A stretch of DNA of 64,000 nt from Tsukamurella sp. PLM1. GTDB taxonomy: Bacteria; Actinomycetota; Actinomycetes; Mycobacteriales; Mycobacteriaceae. The DNA lies in contig NZ_AP025688.1 in NCBI RefSeq assembly GCF_023168325.1, forward strand, positions 1 through 64,000, read 5' to 3'. Under the pieces are notes generated by a model. It was given only the letters and a program-made list of their open reading frames with translations. It was not told where the DNA came from and ran no database searches. The translations under genes were made by a program, and so were the position numbers. Positions 22,334 to 31,234 of the stretch are shown piece after piece; position 1 is the first letter of the stretch, and each line of letters begins with the position of its first letter.

Positions 22334-22543
22334 ATGGCGAACACCACCACCGCGCACGCCGGTGACCTCTCGCTGCACCTCTCCCGCCGGGCCGTACGGC
22401 TCGGCGTCACGCTGATCCTCGCGGTACTCGCGTACTACTTCATCGGCATCGACCAGGGCGCCGTGTCGGTGTTCGGGAACGACATGCACGTGCACGAGTT
22501 CTTCCACGACGCCCGGCACTTCCTGGGCTTCCCCTGCCACTGA
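22334..22543 (+). CDS. cbtB: Cobalt transporter subunit CbtB
   Basis: 69-residue membrane protein. One membrane helix (VRLGVTLILAVLAYYFIGID) is followed by a short His-rich C-terminus (MHVHEFFHDARHFLGFPCH), the proposed cobalt-binding end of CbtB. ATG 22334 has AAGGAG 8 bases upstream. It is 11 bp upstream of cbtA and both lie behind a cobalamin riboswitch, the standard CbtAB setting. The pair is predicted to import cobalt for B12 synthesis. The frame is intact. The partial reading frame at 63964, possibly BluB-like, would also fit B12 metabolism, but it is far away. Confidence 0.88.
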   Translation: MANTTTAHAGDLSLHLSRRAVRLGVTLILAVLAYYFIGIDQGAVSVFGNDMHVHEFFHDARHFLGFPCH

Positions 22544-22554
22544 TAGGGGGAGCG

Positions 22555-23307
22555 ATGGAGAAGCACGTCATCGCCCGCGGCGCACTCGCCGGGGCGATCG
22601 GAGGCCTGCTCGCGTTCGTCTTCGGGCGGGTCATGGTGGAGCCGATCATCGGCCGCGCCATCGACTTCGAGGAGGCCCTGGGCGCCGCGGAGCACGCCGC
22701 CCACCCGGGCATGGCCGACGAACCGGAGCTCATCGCCCGTGCGGTGCAGCAGAACCTGGGCCTCGGCGCCGGAATGATCCTGTTCGGCGTCGCGATGGGT
22801 GCGCTGTTCGCCGTCGCCTACTGCGTCGCGGCGCCGAAGCTCGCGCACTGGACCCCGCGGGGTGTCGCGCTGGCGGTGGCCGGCTCGTTGTTCGCGGGCC
22901 TGTACGCGATCCCGTACCTGAAGTACCCGCCGAACCCGCCCGTCGTCGGCGACCCGGACACGATCCGCGAGCGCACCGGCGCGTACCTGCTCATGGTCGC
23001 GATCTGCCTTGCGCTCATCGCGGCAGCGTGGGTCGTGGGGCTCGCGGCCGTGCCCCGATTCGGGGGCTACCGGGCTGTGCTGATCGGAGCCGCGATCGTC
23101 GTCGCCGGCGCGGTGGTGGCGTTCCTAGTGCTGCCGGGCACCGTCGCCACGCCCGACGGGTTCGATCCCGACGACCTGTACTGGTTCCGGACCTACTCGT
23201 TCGTCGCGCAGGCGATCCTGTGGGCCGGGATCGGCCTGGTGGGTGGGGAGCTCCTGCATCGCCTGACGGTGCGCCGGCGGCCGACCGCGATGCCCGTGGC
23301 GGCCTGA
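22555..23307 (+). CDS. cbtA: Cobalt transporter subunit CbtA
   Basis: 250-residue membrane protein with about 5-6 hydrophobic segments. The N-terminus AIGGLLAFVFGRVMVEPIIG and the His-containing loop GAAEHAAHPGM after TM1 are typical of CbtA. Further segments are ALFAVAYCVAAPKL, LLMVAICLALIAAAWVVGLA and AAIVVAGAVVAFLVL. It forms the channel part with CbtB. A ribosome site (GGGGGAG) lies just before ATG 22555. The putative metal-binding His residues are in the first loop. The frame is intact. Regulation is by the riboswitch upstream of cbtB. Confidence 0.88.
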   Translation: MEKHVIARGALAGAIGGLLAFVFGRVMVEPIIGRAIDFEEALGAAEHAAHPGMADEPELIARAVQQNLGLGAGMILFGVAMGALFAVAYCVAAPKLAHWTPRGVALAVAGSLFAGLYAIPYLKYPPNPPVVGDPDTIRERTGAYLLMVAICLALIAAAWVVGLAAVPRFGGYRAVLIGAAIVVAGAVVAFLVLPGTVATPDGFDPDDLYWFRTYSFVAQAILWAGIGLVGGELLHRLTVRRRPTAMPVAA

Positions 23308-23373
23308 CCCCGTGCGGACCCACCGTCGCGCCGGACCTGGGCAACGTGGCGGCGGCGGCCTACCCTCAGGGGT

Positions 23374-23547
23374 ATGAACCGCCGCTGCGCACTGTGCTGG
23401 GTCGCCACGCTGGTCGCGCTGATCGTCTCCGCGACCGCGCACTACCGCGGCGGCTGGGGCGGCCTGGACGGCCTGTTCCTGGTGATCGCCTTGGCCTGGG
23501 TGCTGCTCGCGATCCAGGCGCACCAGCCGGCGAGCTGGCGCGGGTAG
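23374..23547 (+). CDS. Small hypothetical membrane protein
   Basis: 57 residues starting MNRRCALCWVATLVALIVSA, with two hydrophobic stretches (VATLVALIVSATA and LFLVIALAWVLLAIQ) separated by HYRGGWGGLDG, and ending PASWRG. It lies 66 bp after cbtA in the same direction. The ribosome site is weak (CAGGGG). The composition is consistent with a genuine small membrane protein, but nothing identifies it. It could be chance coding in a GC-rich spacer. Confidence 0.4.
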   Translation: MNRRCALCWVATLVALIVSATAHYRGGWGGLDGLFLVIALAWVLLAIQAHQPASWRG

Positions 23548-23578
23548 GACGCGCCGCACGGCTCGCCCGCCCGCCAGC

Positions 23579-25159
23579 TCAGCCCCGAACCCGCCGCGCG
23601 CGCAGCACCACGTCCTCAATGTGATGGGTGGACACGGCGCCGTGGGGGCGTGCCCGCTTCTCGTGCACCTCGATGACCCACTGATCGGATTCGGTGACAG
23701 CGGCGGCCACGTGGTCGACGCTCACGTAGGCGTCGGGGTCGAACGCCTGCGCGTGCTCGCCGGTCGCGGCCACCGCGCGCATCGCCTCCGGGTCGTGGCC
23801 GACCACCAGCAGCGTGCCGTCGGGCGCGACGGCCTCGAGCAGGTTGAGTACCGCGCGCTGGTCCGGTGAGCGGGGGATGGACGCGTACTGAGCGCTGACC
23901 AGGTCGAACGCGCCTGTGGGGAACGGATCGAGTGCGCCAGCGTCGGCGAGCAGGGTCGCGACGGCCGCCCCGCGCTGTGCGGCTGCCGTGGCGACGTGCT
24001 CGAGCGCGCGCGCCGAGACGTCCGATGCGGTCACCGCCCAGCCCTGTTCCGCGAGCCACACCGCATCGCCGCCCTCGCCCGCACCGACGTCGAGGGCGCG
24101 CCCCGGGGCGAGTCCGGTGATCTCGCGGACCAGTGTGCCGTTGGGGTTGCCGCTCCACATGCGCTCACCGTCGTAGCGGTTGTCCCAGTCCCGGCGGTTG
24201 GCCGACGGCCGGGCGTCGGCGGCGAGGTCCTCCTCCGCCAGGTCGAAGCTGATCATCGCGCCGACGGTGCTGCCCTGGGCCGCTGCCGCCAGGAGCTGCT
24301 GGGACGGGTCGGTGAGGCTGCCGGCCGCGTACAGCCCCGGCACGCCGGTCGCGCCGCGGGGGTCGACGGTGACCACATCGCCGAAGCCCGAGGGGTGCGG
24401 CTCGGGGTGCAGGCCGAGCTCGGCGAACGCTTCGGCGCGGGCCCGGACGCGGGGCGCCACGACCACCGCGTCGGCGGGCAGGACCGTCCCGTCGGCCAGC
24501 TCGACGCCGGTGACCGCGCTGTCGCCGGCGACGTTCACCCCGGTGACGATGCGGCGCGCGGGCCCGGAGACCACGGTGACCCCGCCGGCTCGGAGCGCGG
24601 GCACGCGCTCGTCGTCCTCGAGCGCCGGGTCGCCGAGGACCACGGTGAGGCGGTCCGTGAGCCGCCGCAGCAACGGCGTCGGATGCAGGCCCAGCGGGGC
24701 GTCGACCAGCTGGACCACCCGGCGGTCGCGGACCTCGTAGCCGTGGCAGAAGGGGCAGTGCAGCACGTCGCGGCCCCAGTGGGCGGCGAGCCCGTCGACC
24801 GGGGGCAACTCGTCGGCGAGGCCGGTGGCCGCCAGGACGCGGCGGGCGAGGATCGCGTGGCCGCCGGCGAGCTCCACGCGGAAGCCGTCCGCGGTGCGGG
24901 TGACCCGCTCCGCCTGCGTGGACAGTACCTCTCCGCCGTACGCGCGCACGTCCTCGCGGCCGCGACGCAGCAGCTCGGCGGGCGGCGCACCGTCGAACCC
25001 GAGGAAGCTGTGGAGGTGCTCGGCGGGCGCGTTGCGGGGCTCGCCCGCGTCGACGACCAGGACGGAGCGGCGCTGGCGGCCGAGCTGCAGGGCCGCGGCC
25101 AGCCCGGCGACGGAGCCGCCGATCACGCAGACGTCGCAGTGGCGTTCGATGAGGTTCAT
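23579..25159 (-). CDS. Fusion of thioredoxin-reductase-like FAD oxidoreductase and SAM methyltransferase
   Basis: 526 aa in one intact frame. Residues ~1-300: a TrxB-like flavoprotein with CDVCVIGGSVAGLAAALQLG (FAD Rossmann), the dithiol motif CPFCHGYEV, and the FAD-binding end VPGLYAAGSLTDPSQQL. Residues ~320-526: a class I SAM methyltransferase with ALDVGAGEGGDAVWLAEQGW and TASDVSARALEHV. The CxxC of reductases is kept as C-P-F-C. Start ATG 25159 gives MNLIERHCDVCVIGG; the frame extends upstream, but nothing conserved lies there. It is divergent from an XRE-cupin regulator. This domain pairing is known in actinobacteria, but its substrate is not. A redox-linked methylation or detoxification role is speculation. 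Confidence 0.88.
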   Translation of the reverse strand: MNLIERHCDVCVIGGSVAGLAAALQLGRQRRSVLVVDAGEPRNAPAEHLHSFLGFDGAPPAELLRRGREDVRAYGGEVLSTQAERVTRTADGFRVELAGGHAILARRVLAATGLADELPPVDGLAAHWGRDVLHCPFCHGYEVRDRRVVQLVDAPLGLHPTPLLRRLTDRLTVVLGDPALEDDERVPALRAGGVTVVSGPARRIVTGVNVAGDSAVTGVELADGTVLPADAVVVAPRVRARAEAFAELGLHPEPHPSGFGDVVTVDPRGATGVPGLYAAGSLTDPSQQLLAAAAQGSTVGAMISFDLAEEDLAADARPSANRRDWDNRYDGERMWSGNPNGTLVREITGLAPGRALDVGAGEGGDAVWLAEQGWAVTASDVSARALEHVATAAAQRGAAVATLLADAGALDPFPTGAFDLVSAQYASIPRSPDQRAVLNLLEAVAPDGTLLVVGHDPEAMRAVAATGEHAQAFDPDAYVSVDHVAAAVTESDQWVIEVHEKRARPHGAVSTHHIEDVVLRARRVRG

Positions 25160-25185
25160 GACTCCCAGCGTACGAAGCCTCACCG

Positions 25186-25209
25186 ATATCGCAAGGAGTC
25201 TTGCTATAT
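25186..25209. promoter_or_regulatory. Palindromic operator between the fusion gene and the XRE regulator
   Basis: ATATCGCAAG-GAGT-CTTGCTATAT: 10-bp arms with a single mismatch around four bases, plus a further CGCAAG half-site at 25211-25216 touching the ATG of the regulator. Only 57 bp separate the two divergent genes, so a protein bound here would control both. The adjacent XRE protein is the natural candidate. Confidence 0.7.
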
Positions 25210-25216
25210 TCGCAAG

Positions 25217-25771
25217 ATGACCGAGTTGAGTGCGATCGAGAACCTGGTACGGACGCGGCTGCGCAGCCTGCGGACCACGCTCGGGCTGTCGCTGGACGAG
25301 CTGGCAGCTCGCACCGCGCTGAGCGCGTCCACCATCAGCCGGGTAGAGACGGGCCGGCGCGGCATCAGTCTGGACATCCTGGTGCCGCTGGCCAAGGGAC
25401 TGCAGGTGGACCTGGACGCGCTGCTCGATGCAGGAGACTCCGATGATGTGGTGCTGCGGCCGGCGCCCAGCCGCCACGACGGCCGGACCACCTGGCTACT
25501 GACGCGTCCGACCAGCGACATCCTGGCCATGAAGCTCCGATTGGAGCCCGCTGCCCCGACCGAGCCGCGCGTGCATCCGGGCCACGACTGGTTCTTCGTG
25601 CTCGAGGGGCGGGTGCGGCTGACCCTCGGGGAGCGCGAGATCGAGGTGCAGGCGGGCGAGTCGGCGGAGTTCAACACGATGACGCCGCACGCCATCGGCG
25701 CCGTCGACGGCCCGGCCGAGGTGATCATGATCTTCGACCGGGCCGGGCGCGCGGCGCACGGGGAGGGGTAG
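25217..25771 (+). CDS. XRE-family regulator with C-terminal cupin
   Basis: 184 aa. The HTH is at residues ~10-66 ([39 protein letters not shown]). The cupin is at residues ~110-180 ([40 protein letters not shown]). The cupin His residues suggest a metal or small-molecule sensor. It is divergent from the oxidoreductase-methyltransferase gene across a 10-4-10 palindrome, so autoregulation and control of the fusion gene are likely. ATG 25217 is the first codon after the second half-site. There is almost no leader, and a leaderless transcript is possible. Confidence 0.88.
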   Translation: MTELSAIENLVRTRLRSLRTTLGLSLDELAARTALSASTISRVETGRRGISLDILVPLAKGLQVDLDALLDAGDSDDVVLRPAPSRHDGRTTWLLTRPTSDILAMKLRLEPAAPTEPRVHPGHDWFFVLEGRVRLTLGEREIEVQAGESAEFNTMTPHAIGAVDGPAEVIMIFDRAGRAAHGEG

Positions 25772-25774
25772 TGG

Positions 25775-26287
25775 CTACTCGCCCTGCTTGCGGGGATCCT
25801 CGTCGACGGTGCCGTCGGTCGCCACTTCGAGGTCGATCTCCTCGCTGGTCAGCGGCGCGCTATCGCCCGTGGCGCCGCTCGCCGGGCGCACGCGCGGCGG
25901 CTCGGGCGCGACGGGCGGGGCCGACGGGGTGCGCAGCAGCTTGAACGCCACGCCGCCGATCGCCAGCACGAGGGTGACCGCCAGCGTGATCAGCAGCGGG
26001 CGGCGCCATGCCGGGCCGGCGGAGGCGGCATCGTCGGACAGCGTGATGGCGCGATCCGGATCGACCTCGGCCGGGGAGATCCACGAGCGGACCAGCCGGT
26101 ACAGCGCGCCGAGCGCCCGGCCGGCGAGCGAGAGGCCCAGGCCCGAGAGGGCGCGCGCGATGTTGGCGGGGCCGAGCACGCTCTGGCTGAGGCCGGACAC
26201 CAGCCGCTGGGCGTTGGTCGGGCGCGCGGCGGGTGCGGCGGCCTCGGGGGCGGGTGCTGCGTCGTCGACAAGAGCGGGGGTTGCCAT
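25775..26287 (-). CDS. Hypothetical single-pass membrane protein
   Basis: 170 aa. The N-terminus is Ala/Pro-rich. An amphipathic region ([20 protein letters not shown], then [20 protein letters not shown]) precedes a membrane helix ([20 protein letters not shown]). A Pro-rich, acidic C-terminal tail follows ([19 protein letters not shown]). ATG 26287 has GAAAGGAAC about 8-12 bases upstream, so the longer open frame to 26461 is not used. It is convergent with the XRE gene (3 bp) and divergent from ppiA. Not recognised; no enzymatic motif. Confidence 0.6.
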   Translation of the reverse strand: MATPALVDDAAPAPEAAAPAARPTNAQRLVSGLSQSVLGPANIARALSGLGLSLAGRALGALYRLVRSWISPAEVDPDRAITLSDDAASAGPAWRRPLLITLAVTLVLAIGGVAFKLLRTPSAPPVAPEPPRVRPASGATGDSAPLTSEEIDLEVATDGTVDEDPRKQGE

Positions 26288-26384
26288 CGTGGCGGGTTCC
26301 TTTCGGCGGACGAGAAGGCGTGTTCCACCGCCGGATCCGCGATCTCGACCGGTTCGCACCTGCGGAGAATGGCAGAATGGCGGT

Positions 26385-26915
26385 GTGACCAACTCCAACG
26401 CTACCGCCCACGCGACTCTGCACACCTCCGAAGGCGACATCCGCATCGCGCTGTTCGGCAATCACGCCCCCGTGACCGTGGCGAACTTCGTCGGGCTCGC
26501 CCAGGGCACCAAGGAGTACACCACGACCAACGCGTCGGGTGGCACCTCCGGCCCGTTCTACGACGGCTCGATCTTCCACCGCGTCATCGACGGATTCATG
26601 ATCCAGGGCGGCGACCCGACCGGCACCGGCACGGGTGGCCCGGGGTACGACTTCGTCGACGAGTTCCACCCCGAGCTCAAGTTCGACCACCCGTACATTC
26701 TGGCGATGGCCAACATCGGCCGTCCCGCGACGAACGGGTCGCAGTTCTTCATCACGGTCGGTAAGACGCCGCACCTGAACAACCGGCACACGATCTTCGG
26801 CGAGGTCGCCGACGAGGAGAGCCGCAAGGTGGTCGACATCATCGGCGGCGCCCCGACCGATCGCGCCGATCGCCCGGTCAAGGAAGTCACCATCAACTCG
26901 ATCACGATCGACTAG
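26385..26915 (+). CDS. ppiA: Peptidyl-prolyl cis-trans isomerase, cyclophilin type
   Basis: 176 aa cytoplasmic cyclophilin. Core motifs: [20 protein letters not shown] with the catalytic Arg in [39 protein letters not shown] (the substrate-binding signature) and [13 protein letters not shown]. It accelerates proline isomerisation in protein folding. GTG 26385 is taken because the conserved N-terminus follows ([20 protein letters not shown]) and no signal peptide precedes it. Its position upstream of the PH-domain gene and crgA is the same as in mycobacteria. An 11-bp stem terminator follows at 26935. Confidence 0.95.
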   Translation: MTNSNATAHATLHTSEGDIRIALFGNHAPVTVANFVGLAQGTKEYTTTNASGGTSGPFYDGSIFHRVIDGFMIQGGDPTGTGTGGPGYDFVDEFHPELKFDHPYILAMANIGRPATNGSQFFITVGKTPHLNNRHTIFGEVADEESRKVVDIIGGAPTDRADRPVKEVTINSITID

Positions 26916-26934
26916 CGCCCCGCGCTGTCCGCGA

Positions 26935-26960
26935 CGCCCGGCCGAGGATTCGGCCGGGCG
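26935..26960 (+). terminator. Rho-independent-type terminator after ppiA
   Basis: Perfect 11-bp stem CGCCCGGCCGA / TCGGCCGGGCG with a GGAT loop, followed by TTCGTGTTTGTG. It lies 20 bp after the ppiA stop. Confidence 0.85.
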
Positions 26961-27225
26961 TTCGTGTTTGTGCAGTGCGATCGCACATTCATTACTTAGC
27001 GCAGGCCATTCATGATTCGCGATCGTCTGCGCTACCGAATTGTCCGAGGCGCAACGATTCCAGTGATGGGCATCACGGTCCGCGCAGGTCGGTGACGATC
27101 TTCACCGCACAGCAGCCCGTCTGAGATGGACACCTGCGGTTCGCGGTTCGTAATCTTTCCGTGATCTTGTGGAGATGAAGGCGTGACCAGCATGCCGCTC
27201 CGCCGGAGTCGGGAGTTCGAAGAAA
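26961..27225. other. Leader region of the NlpC/P60 gene
   Basis: About 265 bases without a gene. It contains a perfect 12-bp palindrome GTGCGATCGCAC (26975-26986), a second inverted element around GCGCAGG ... GTCTGCGC (27000-27035), and several short GC stems. Secreted NlpC/P60 genes in actinobacteria are often controlled through long leaders, but I cannot find the conserved core of a known riboswitch here. Confidence 0.4.
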
Positions 27226-27714
27226 GTGTCCAGCGACAGTACGAAGACCACGAAGACCACCCTGCGCGCCGCCCTCGGCGTCGCGCTCGCCGTGACCGGA
27301 CTCGTCGCAGCACCCGCCGTGGCCCAGGCGGCCCCGGCACCCCGGACACCCGTCAACCAGGTGGCGCAGGCCGGCGGCCCCGACCGCTCCGCCGTCGTGC
27401 GGGCCGCGATGACCCGCATCGGCATGCCGTACGTCTACGGGGCCGCGGGCCCGTCGTCGTTCGACTGCTCGGGCCTCGTCACCTGGGCCATGAACCAGGC
27501 CGGCGTCAGCGTGCCGCGCAGCAGCTACGCACTGATGAGCGCCGGCACCCCGGTCGCGCAGACGAACCTGCGCCCGGGCGACGTGGTCATCACCAACGGC
27601 GGCGGCCACGCGGCGCTGTACGTGGGCAACGGTCAGGTCGTGGAGGCCGTGACCTCCGGCGTGCCCGTGCGGGTGGCGGGAATCCGCGGCTTCGTCACCG
27701 CGCGCCGCTTCTGA
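27226..27714 (+). CDS. Secreted NlpC/P60 peptidoglycan endopeptidase
   Basis: 162 aa. A Sec signal peptide (TLRAALGVALAVTGLVAAPA then AVAQA) precedes a short linker and an NlpC/P60 catalytic domain. The Cys is in SSFDCSGLVTWAMNQAG, the His in GGGHAALYVG, and the third polar residue lies in the following strand. It would cleave D-Glu-mDAP or related bonds in the cell wall. It is a minimal version: no SH3 or coiled-coil domain like RipA. GTG 27226 has GGGAG ~12 bases upstream. It stands alone after a long leader and is convergent with the PH-domain gene. Confidence 0.9.
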   Translation: MSSDSTKTTKTTLRAALGVALAVTGLVAAPAVAQAAPAPRTPVNQVAQAGGPDRSAVVRAAMTRIGMPYVYGAAGPSSFDCSGLVTWAMNQAGVSVPRSSYALMSAGTPVAQTNLRPGDVVITNGGGHAALYVGNGQVVEAVTSGVPVRVAGIRGFVTARRF

Positions 27715-27715
27715 T

Positions 27716-28129
27716 CTACGGGCGGAGCTCCTCGAGACGCTGGGCGACGGCGGTCGTCGCCTCGCCCAGCTCCCAGCGGCCGAGGAACAGCATGTCGTCG
27801 CCGCGGGTGAGCTCCAGCAGGACGGACTCGCGGCCCCAGTGCTTGGTGATCGTCCGCTTGATCTCCAGGCCGTCCCACGGGAAATACTTACGGCCGAACA
27901 CGCCCCGGTAGGTGACGCCCGCACCGTCGGCCTGCAGGCGGGGGCGCAGCAGTAGGACCTGCAGGCCCAGAAACGCGAGAACGACGGTGCCGAGCCCGAC
28001 CAGGATCAGCCCGATCGGGTCCTTGATCACGCCGAACGAGACCGTCACGGCGCCGAGGGCTACCGCGCCGAGCAGCGCCACAACCCCGACCCCGCGCGGA
28101 GCGCTCCAGTTATCCACAGGTTTATCCAC
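27716..28129 (-). CDS. PH-domain (bPH2-like) membrane protein
   Basis: 137 aa. Two membrane segments (VGVVALLGAVALGAVTVSFG and LILVGLGTVVLAFLGLQVLL) are followed by a small beta-rich domain (LQADGAGVTYRGVFGRKYFP, WDGLEIKRT, SVLLELTRGDDMLFLG), as in bacterial PH-like membrane proteins. The M. tuberculosis counterpart occupies the same place between ppiA and crgA. Start GTG 28129. Its upstream region, shared with the end of crgA, contains two TTATCCACA-like boxes (28109-28133 area), matching DnaA boxes. Function unknown. Confidence 0.8.
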   Translation of the reverse strand: MDKPVDNWSAPRGVGVVALLGAVALGAVTVSFGVIKDPIGLILVGLGTVVLAFLGLQVLLLRPRLQADGAGVTYRGVFGRKYFPWDGLEIKRTITKHWGRESVLLELTRGDDMLFLGRWELGEATTAVAQRLEELRP

Positions 28130-28171
28130 AGCTGGGGATGAATGACATCGATGTGTTTTCGCTGCTCAGAT

Positions 28172-28465
28172 CTACTTCCACCACATCGTCATCAACAGGC
28201 CGACGATCATCAGGCCGAATCCGATCGCGAAGTTCCACGCGTCGAGGTTCGCCATCCACTCCAGCGGCTCGCCCGGGCCGCCGAGGCCCTGGGGATCGGC
28301 GCCGACGTAGTACACCAGCAACCAGGCCAGGCCGGCGAGCATGAAGCCCAGGAACAGCACGACGAACCAGCGACCGGACGGCGCGCTCACCTTGACCGGG
28401 GTGCGCGTGTCCGTCGACGCGTTGATCGTGTAATCGGTCTTCTTCCGGACCTTCGACTTCGGCAT
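28172..28465 (-). CDS. crgA: Cell division protein CrgA
   Basis: 97 aa with two membrane helices. The N-terminus [16 protein letters not shown] is characteristic, followed by [20 protein letters not shown], the loop [16 protein letters not shown] and [20 protein letters not shown]. CrgA helps recruit septal peptidoglycan enzymes (FtsI, FtsQ, CwsA partners in mycobacteria). It is divergent from trpG with about 80 bp between. The frame is intact, the length is standard, and its place near pknB and pbpA is conserved in actinobacteria. Confidence 0.95.
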   Translation of the reverse strand: MPKSKVRKKTDYTINASTDTRTPVKVSAPSGRWFVVLFLGFMLAGLAWLLVYYVGADPQGLGGPGEPLEWMANLDAWNFAIGFGLMIVGLLMTMWWK

Positions 28466-28546
28466 GACTTCCTTCTACCGGGGTGCTTTTCACCTGCCAG
28501 GTTATCGGATGTACCTGCGTACGCCCCACCCCGTAGGCTGAAGCAC

Positions 28547-29188
28547 GTGCGGATCCTCGTCGTCGACAACTATGACAGCTTCGTGTTCAACCTGGTCCAG
28601 TACCTGGGCCAATTGGGCGTGGAGGCGGACGTCTGGCGCAACGACGATGCCCGGCTGGACGATCCGGCCGCCGCGGCCGCGCAGTACGACGGTGTGCTGC
28701 TCAGCCCCGGCCCCGGCACCCCGCAGCGCGCGGGGCAGACGATGCCCATGGTCGAGGCGGCGCGGGCAGCCGGCTCCCCGCTGCTCGGCGTGTGCCTGGG
28801 CCACCAGGCGATCGGCGCCGTGTTCGGCGCCACCGTGGACCGTGCGCCGGAGCTGCTGCACGGCAAGACCTCGCTCGTGCACCACAACGGCCACGGCGTG
28901 CTCGCGGGCCTGCCCGACCCGTTCACCGCGACCCGTTACCACTCGCTGACGGTGCTCGAGCCCACGATCCCCGACGAGTTGGAGATCACCGGTCGCACCG
29001 ACTCCGGCGTGGTGATGGGTTTCCAGCACCGCGAGCTGCCGATCCACGGCGTGCAGTTCCATCCCGAGTCCGTCCTCACGCAGGGCGGCCACCGAATGCT
29101 CGCGAACTGGCTCGCCGTCTGCGGCCTGACGATCCCCGAGGCCCGCGTCGCGGAGCTCGAGCACGAGGTCGCCGCGGCGCTCGCCTGA
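28547..29188 (+). CDS. trpG: Glutamine amidotransferase, anthranilate/aminodeoxychorismate synthase component II
   Basis: 213 aa class I glutamine amidotransferase that supplies ammonia for anthranilate or 4-amino-4-deoxychorismate. Motifs: [25 protein letters not shown], the nucleophile Cys in [12 protein letters not shown], and the catalytic His-Glu in [15 protein letters not shown] 28547 begins [12 protein letters not shown]. The gene stands alone, as in mycobacteria, not next to trpE, so it may serve both tryptophan and folate pathways. It is convergent with pknB, 51 bp away. Confidence 0.93.
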   Translation: MRILVVDNYDSFVFNLVQYLGQLGVEADVWRNDDARLDDPAAAAAQYDGVLLSPGPGTPQRAGQTMPMVEAARAAGSPLLGVCLGHQAIGAVFGATVDRAPELLHGKTSLVHHNGHGVLAGLPDPFTATRYHSLTVLEPTIPDELEITGRTDSGVVMGFQHRELPIHGVQFHPESVLTQGGHRMLANWLAVCGLTIPEARVAELEHEVAAALA

Positions 29189-29239
29189 CGGGCCGGCCCG
29201 GCACCGTCGGACTGCGGGAGCCGCAGCCGACCGACCGGC

Positions 29240-31234
29240 CTACGACCGCCGTACGTGCAGGACGATCGACGCCGACGAATCCACCTGCGCGCCGACATCG
29301 GGATCGGTCCGCCAGACCCTGCCCTTGTCGAACAGGCCCGACGGGGCGTCGACCACGACGCGGATGTTCTCCGCCGAGAAACCGGCCTGGATGAGCGCGG
29401 CGCGCGCGGCGTTCTGATCCTGGTTGATCACGTTCGGCATGGTGATCGGCTTGGCCCGCGACACCTGCAGGGTGACGGTGCTGCCCTTGTCGGCGTTCGA
29501 CCCGCCGGTCGGGTTCTGGCCCACGACGGTGCCTGCGGCCGCCGGGTTGTCGACGCGCGCGATCTGCACGTCGAAGCCCAGGCCCTTGAGGTTCGCCTCC
29601 GCCTGCGAGACCTGCGTGTTGGTCACGTCCGGCACCCGCACCTGCTCCTTGCCGGAGCTCACCGTGAGCACGATGGGAGTGGTCTGCGGCGTGTTGGCGC
29701 CGATCGCCGGGTTGGTGGAGATCACGGTGCCGGCCTTGACGGTGGCCGACGGCTCGCGCTTGGGATCCTTGGACACGGTGAAACCGGCCTTGGTGAGGAT
29801 ATCGCGGGCCTCGGCCTCGGGGCGGTTCGCCACGTCGGGCACGGCGACGATCTTGGGGCCGGTCGACACCTGCAGGATCACCGTCGAGCCCTCGGCGGCC
29901 TGGGCGTCCGGCCCCGGCATCGTCGAGATCACGTGCTCCGCGGGCACCGCGTTGTCCGGCACGCGCTGGATCTCCACGTTGAACCGCAGTTTCTGCAGCG
30001 CGACCTGCGCCTCCGTAGCCGGCTTGCCGATCTGTGAGGTCACGGTGGCCAGCTTCTCGCCGCTGCCCTGGCTGCTCAGGAAGTACCAGGTGCTGCCGCC
30101 GACGAGCACCAGCGCGATCACCGCCAGCGAGAGCAGGACCACCAGGCGCGAGCGGCCGCCGCGCTTCGGAGGGGCCGTGTGCCGGCGCCGCGTCGGGGCG
30201 GGCGCGGACGAGTCCACGACCTCGGTCGGGGGATCCTCGTCCGACGGTGCGCCCGTCCCGGCCGCGGCGGTGTCCGCAGCGGCGGCCGCGGGCGCTGCGG
30301 CCTTGGCCGCCTCGCGGCGCCGGGGCCTCGCGGGTTCGGTGAGCAGCGCGTCGCGTTCGTCGTCGGTGAGGACCATCGGCGCCTCGGGCTTGCGCCCGGC
30401 GAGGACGCGGATGAGGTCCTGCCGCATCTCGCCCGCGGTCTGGTAGCGGTTCGCGGGGTTCTTCGACAGCGCCTTGAGCGTGATCGAGTCCAGCTCCGGC
30501 GGCACGGTGTCGAGCAGCGACGACGGCGTGGGCGGATCCTCGCGGACGTGCTGGTACGCCACGGACACGGGCGAGTCGCCGGTGAACGGCGGCTGCCCCG
30601 TGAGCAGCTCGAACAGGACGCAGCCGGCGGCGTACACGTCGGAGCGGGCGTCCACCGAGTCGCCGCGGGCCTGTTCCGGCGAGAGGTACTGGGCCGTGCC
30701 GATGACGGCGGCGGTCTGGGTCATGCCGGCCGACGGGTCGCTCATCGCCCGCGCGATGCCGAAGTCCATCACCTTGATCTCGCCGGCGCGGGTGAGCATC
30801 ACGTTGGCGGGCTTCATGTCGCGGTGCACGATGCCGTTGCGATGGCTGAAGTCCAGCGCCGCGCACACGTCGGCCATCCAGGTCATCGCGGCCTGCGGGG
30901 CGATGGTGCCGTCGCGGCGCAGCACGTCGCGCAGGGTCTCCCCGTCGACGTACTCCATCACGATGTACGGCAGCGGCCCACCGCTGGTCTGCGCCTCGCC
31001 GGTGTCGTAGACCTGCACGATCGTCGGGTGGTTCAGTGACGCCGCGTTCTGCGCCTCCCGCCGGAACCGCTCGTAGAAGCTCGGGTCCCGGGCGAGGTCG
31101 GCGCGGAGGATCTTGATCGCGACGTCGCGCGACAGGCGCGTGTCGCGGGCCAGGTGCACCTCGGACATGCCGCCGAACCCGAGCGTCTCGCCCAGGTCGT
31201 AGCGGTCGTTGATCCGCCGCGGCGGGGTCGTCAT
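29240..31234 (-). CDS. pknB: Ser/Thr protein kinase PknB with four PASTA domains
   Basis: 664 aa, intact frame. Kinase domain at residues ~12-275: P-loop [19 protein letters not shown] with the catalytic Lys, [21 protein letters not shown], activation segment [12 protein letters not shown] juxtamembrane region and one membrane helix ([20 protein letters not shown]) are followed by four PASTA repeats, e.g. [20 protein letters not shown] and [25 protein letters not shown] repeats sense muropeptides or lipid II. ATG 31234 overlaps the repaired pknA stop (ATGA). It is the distal gene of the fhaA-to-pknB operon. Confidence 0.96.
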   Translation of the reverse strand: MTTPPRRINDRYDLGETLGFGGMSEVHLARDTRLSRDVAIKILRADLARDPSFYERFRREAQNAASLNHPTIVQVYDTGEAQTSGGPLPYIVMEYVDGETLRDVLRRDGTIAPQAAMTWMADVCAALDFSHRNGIVHRDMKPANVMLTRAGEIKVMDFGIARAMSDPSAGMTQTAAVIGTAQYLSPEQARGDSVDARSDVYAAGCVLFELLTGQPPFTGDSPVSVAYQHVREDPPTPSSLLDTVPPELDSITLKALSKNPANRYQTAGEMRQDLIRVLAGRKPEAPMVLTDDERDALLTEPARPRRREAAKAAAPAAAAADTAAAGTGAPSDEDPPTEVVDSSAPAPTRRRHTAPPKRGGRSRLVVLLSLAVIALVLVGGSTWYFLSSQGSGEKLATVTSQIGKPATEAQVALQKLRFNVEIQRVPDNAVPAEHVISTMPGPDAQAAEGSTVILQVSTGPKIVAVPDVANRPEAEARDILTKAGFTVSKDPKREPSATVKAGTVISTNPAIGANTPQTTPIVLTVSSGKEQVRVPDVTNTQVSQAEANLKGLGFDVQIARVDNPAAAGTVVGQNPTGGSNADKGSTVTLQVSRAKPITMPNVINQDQNAARAALIQAGFSAENIRVVVDAPSGLFDKGRVWRTDPDVGAQVDSSASIVLHVRRS

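Noticed and set aside
26961..27225. c-di-AMP (ydaO-type) riboswitch before the NlpC/P60 gene
   Set aside because: The position would suit it, but I cannot find the conserved core segments.
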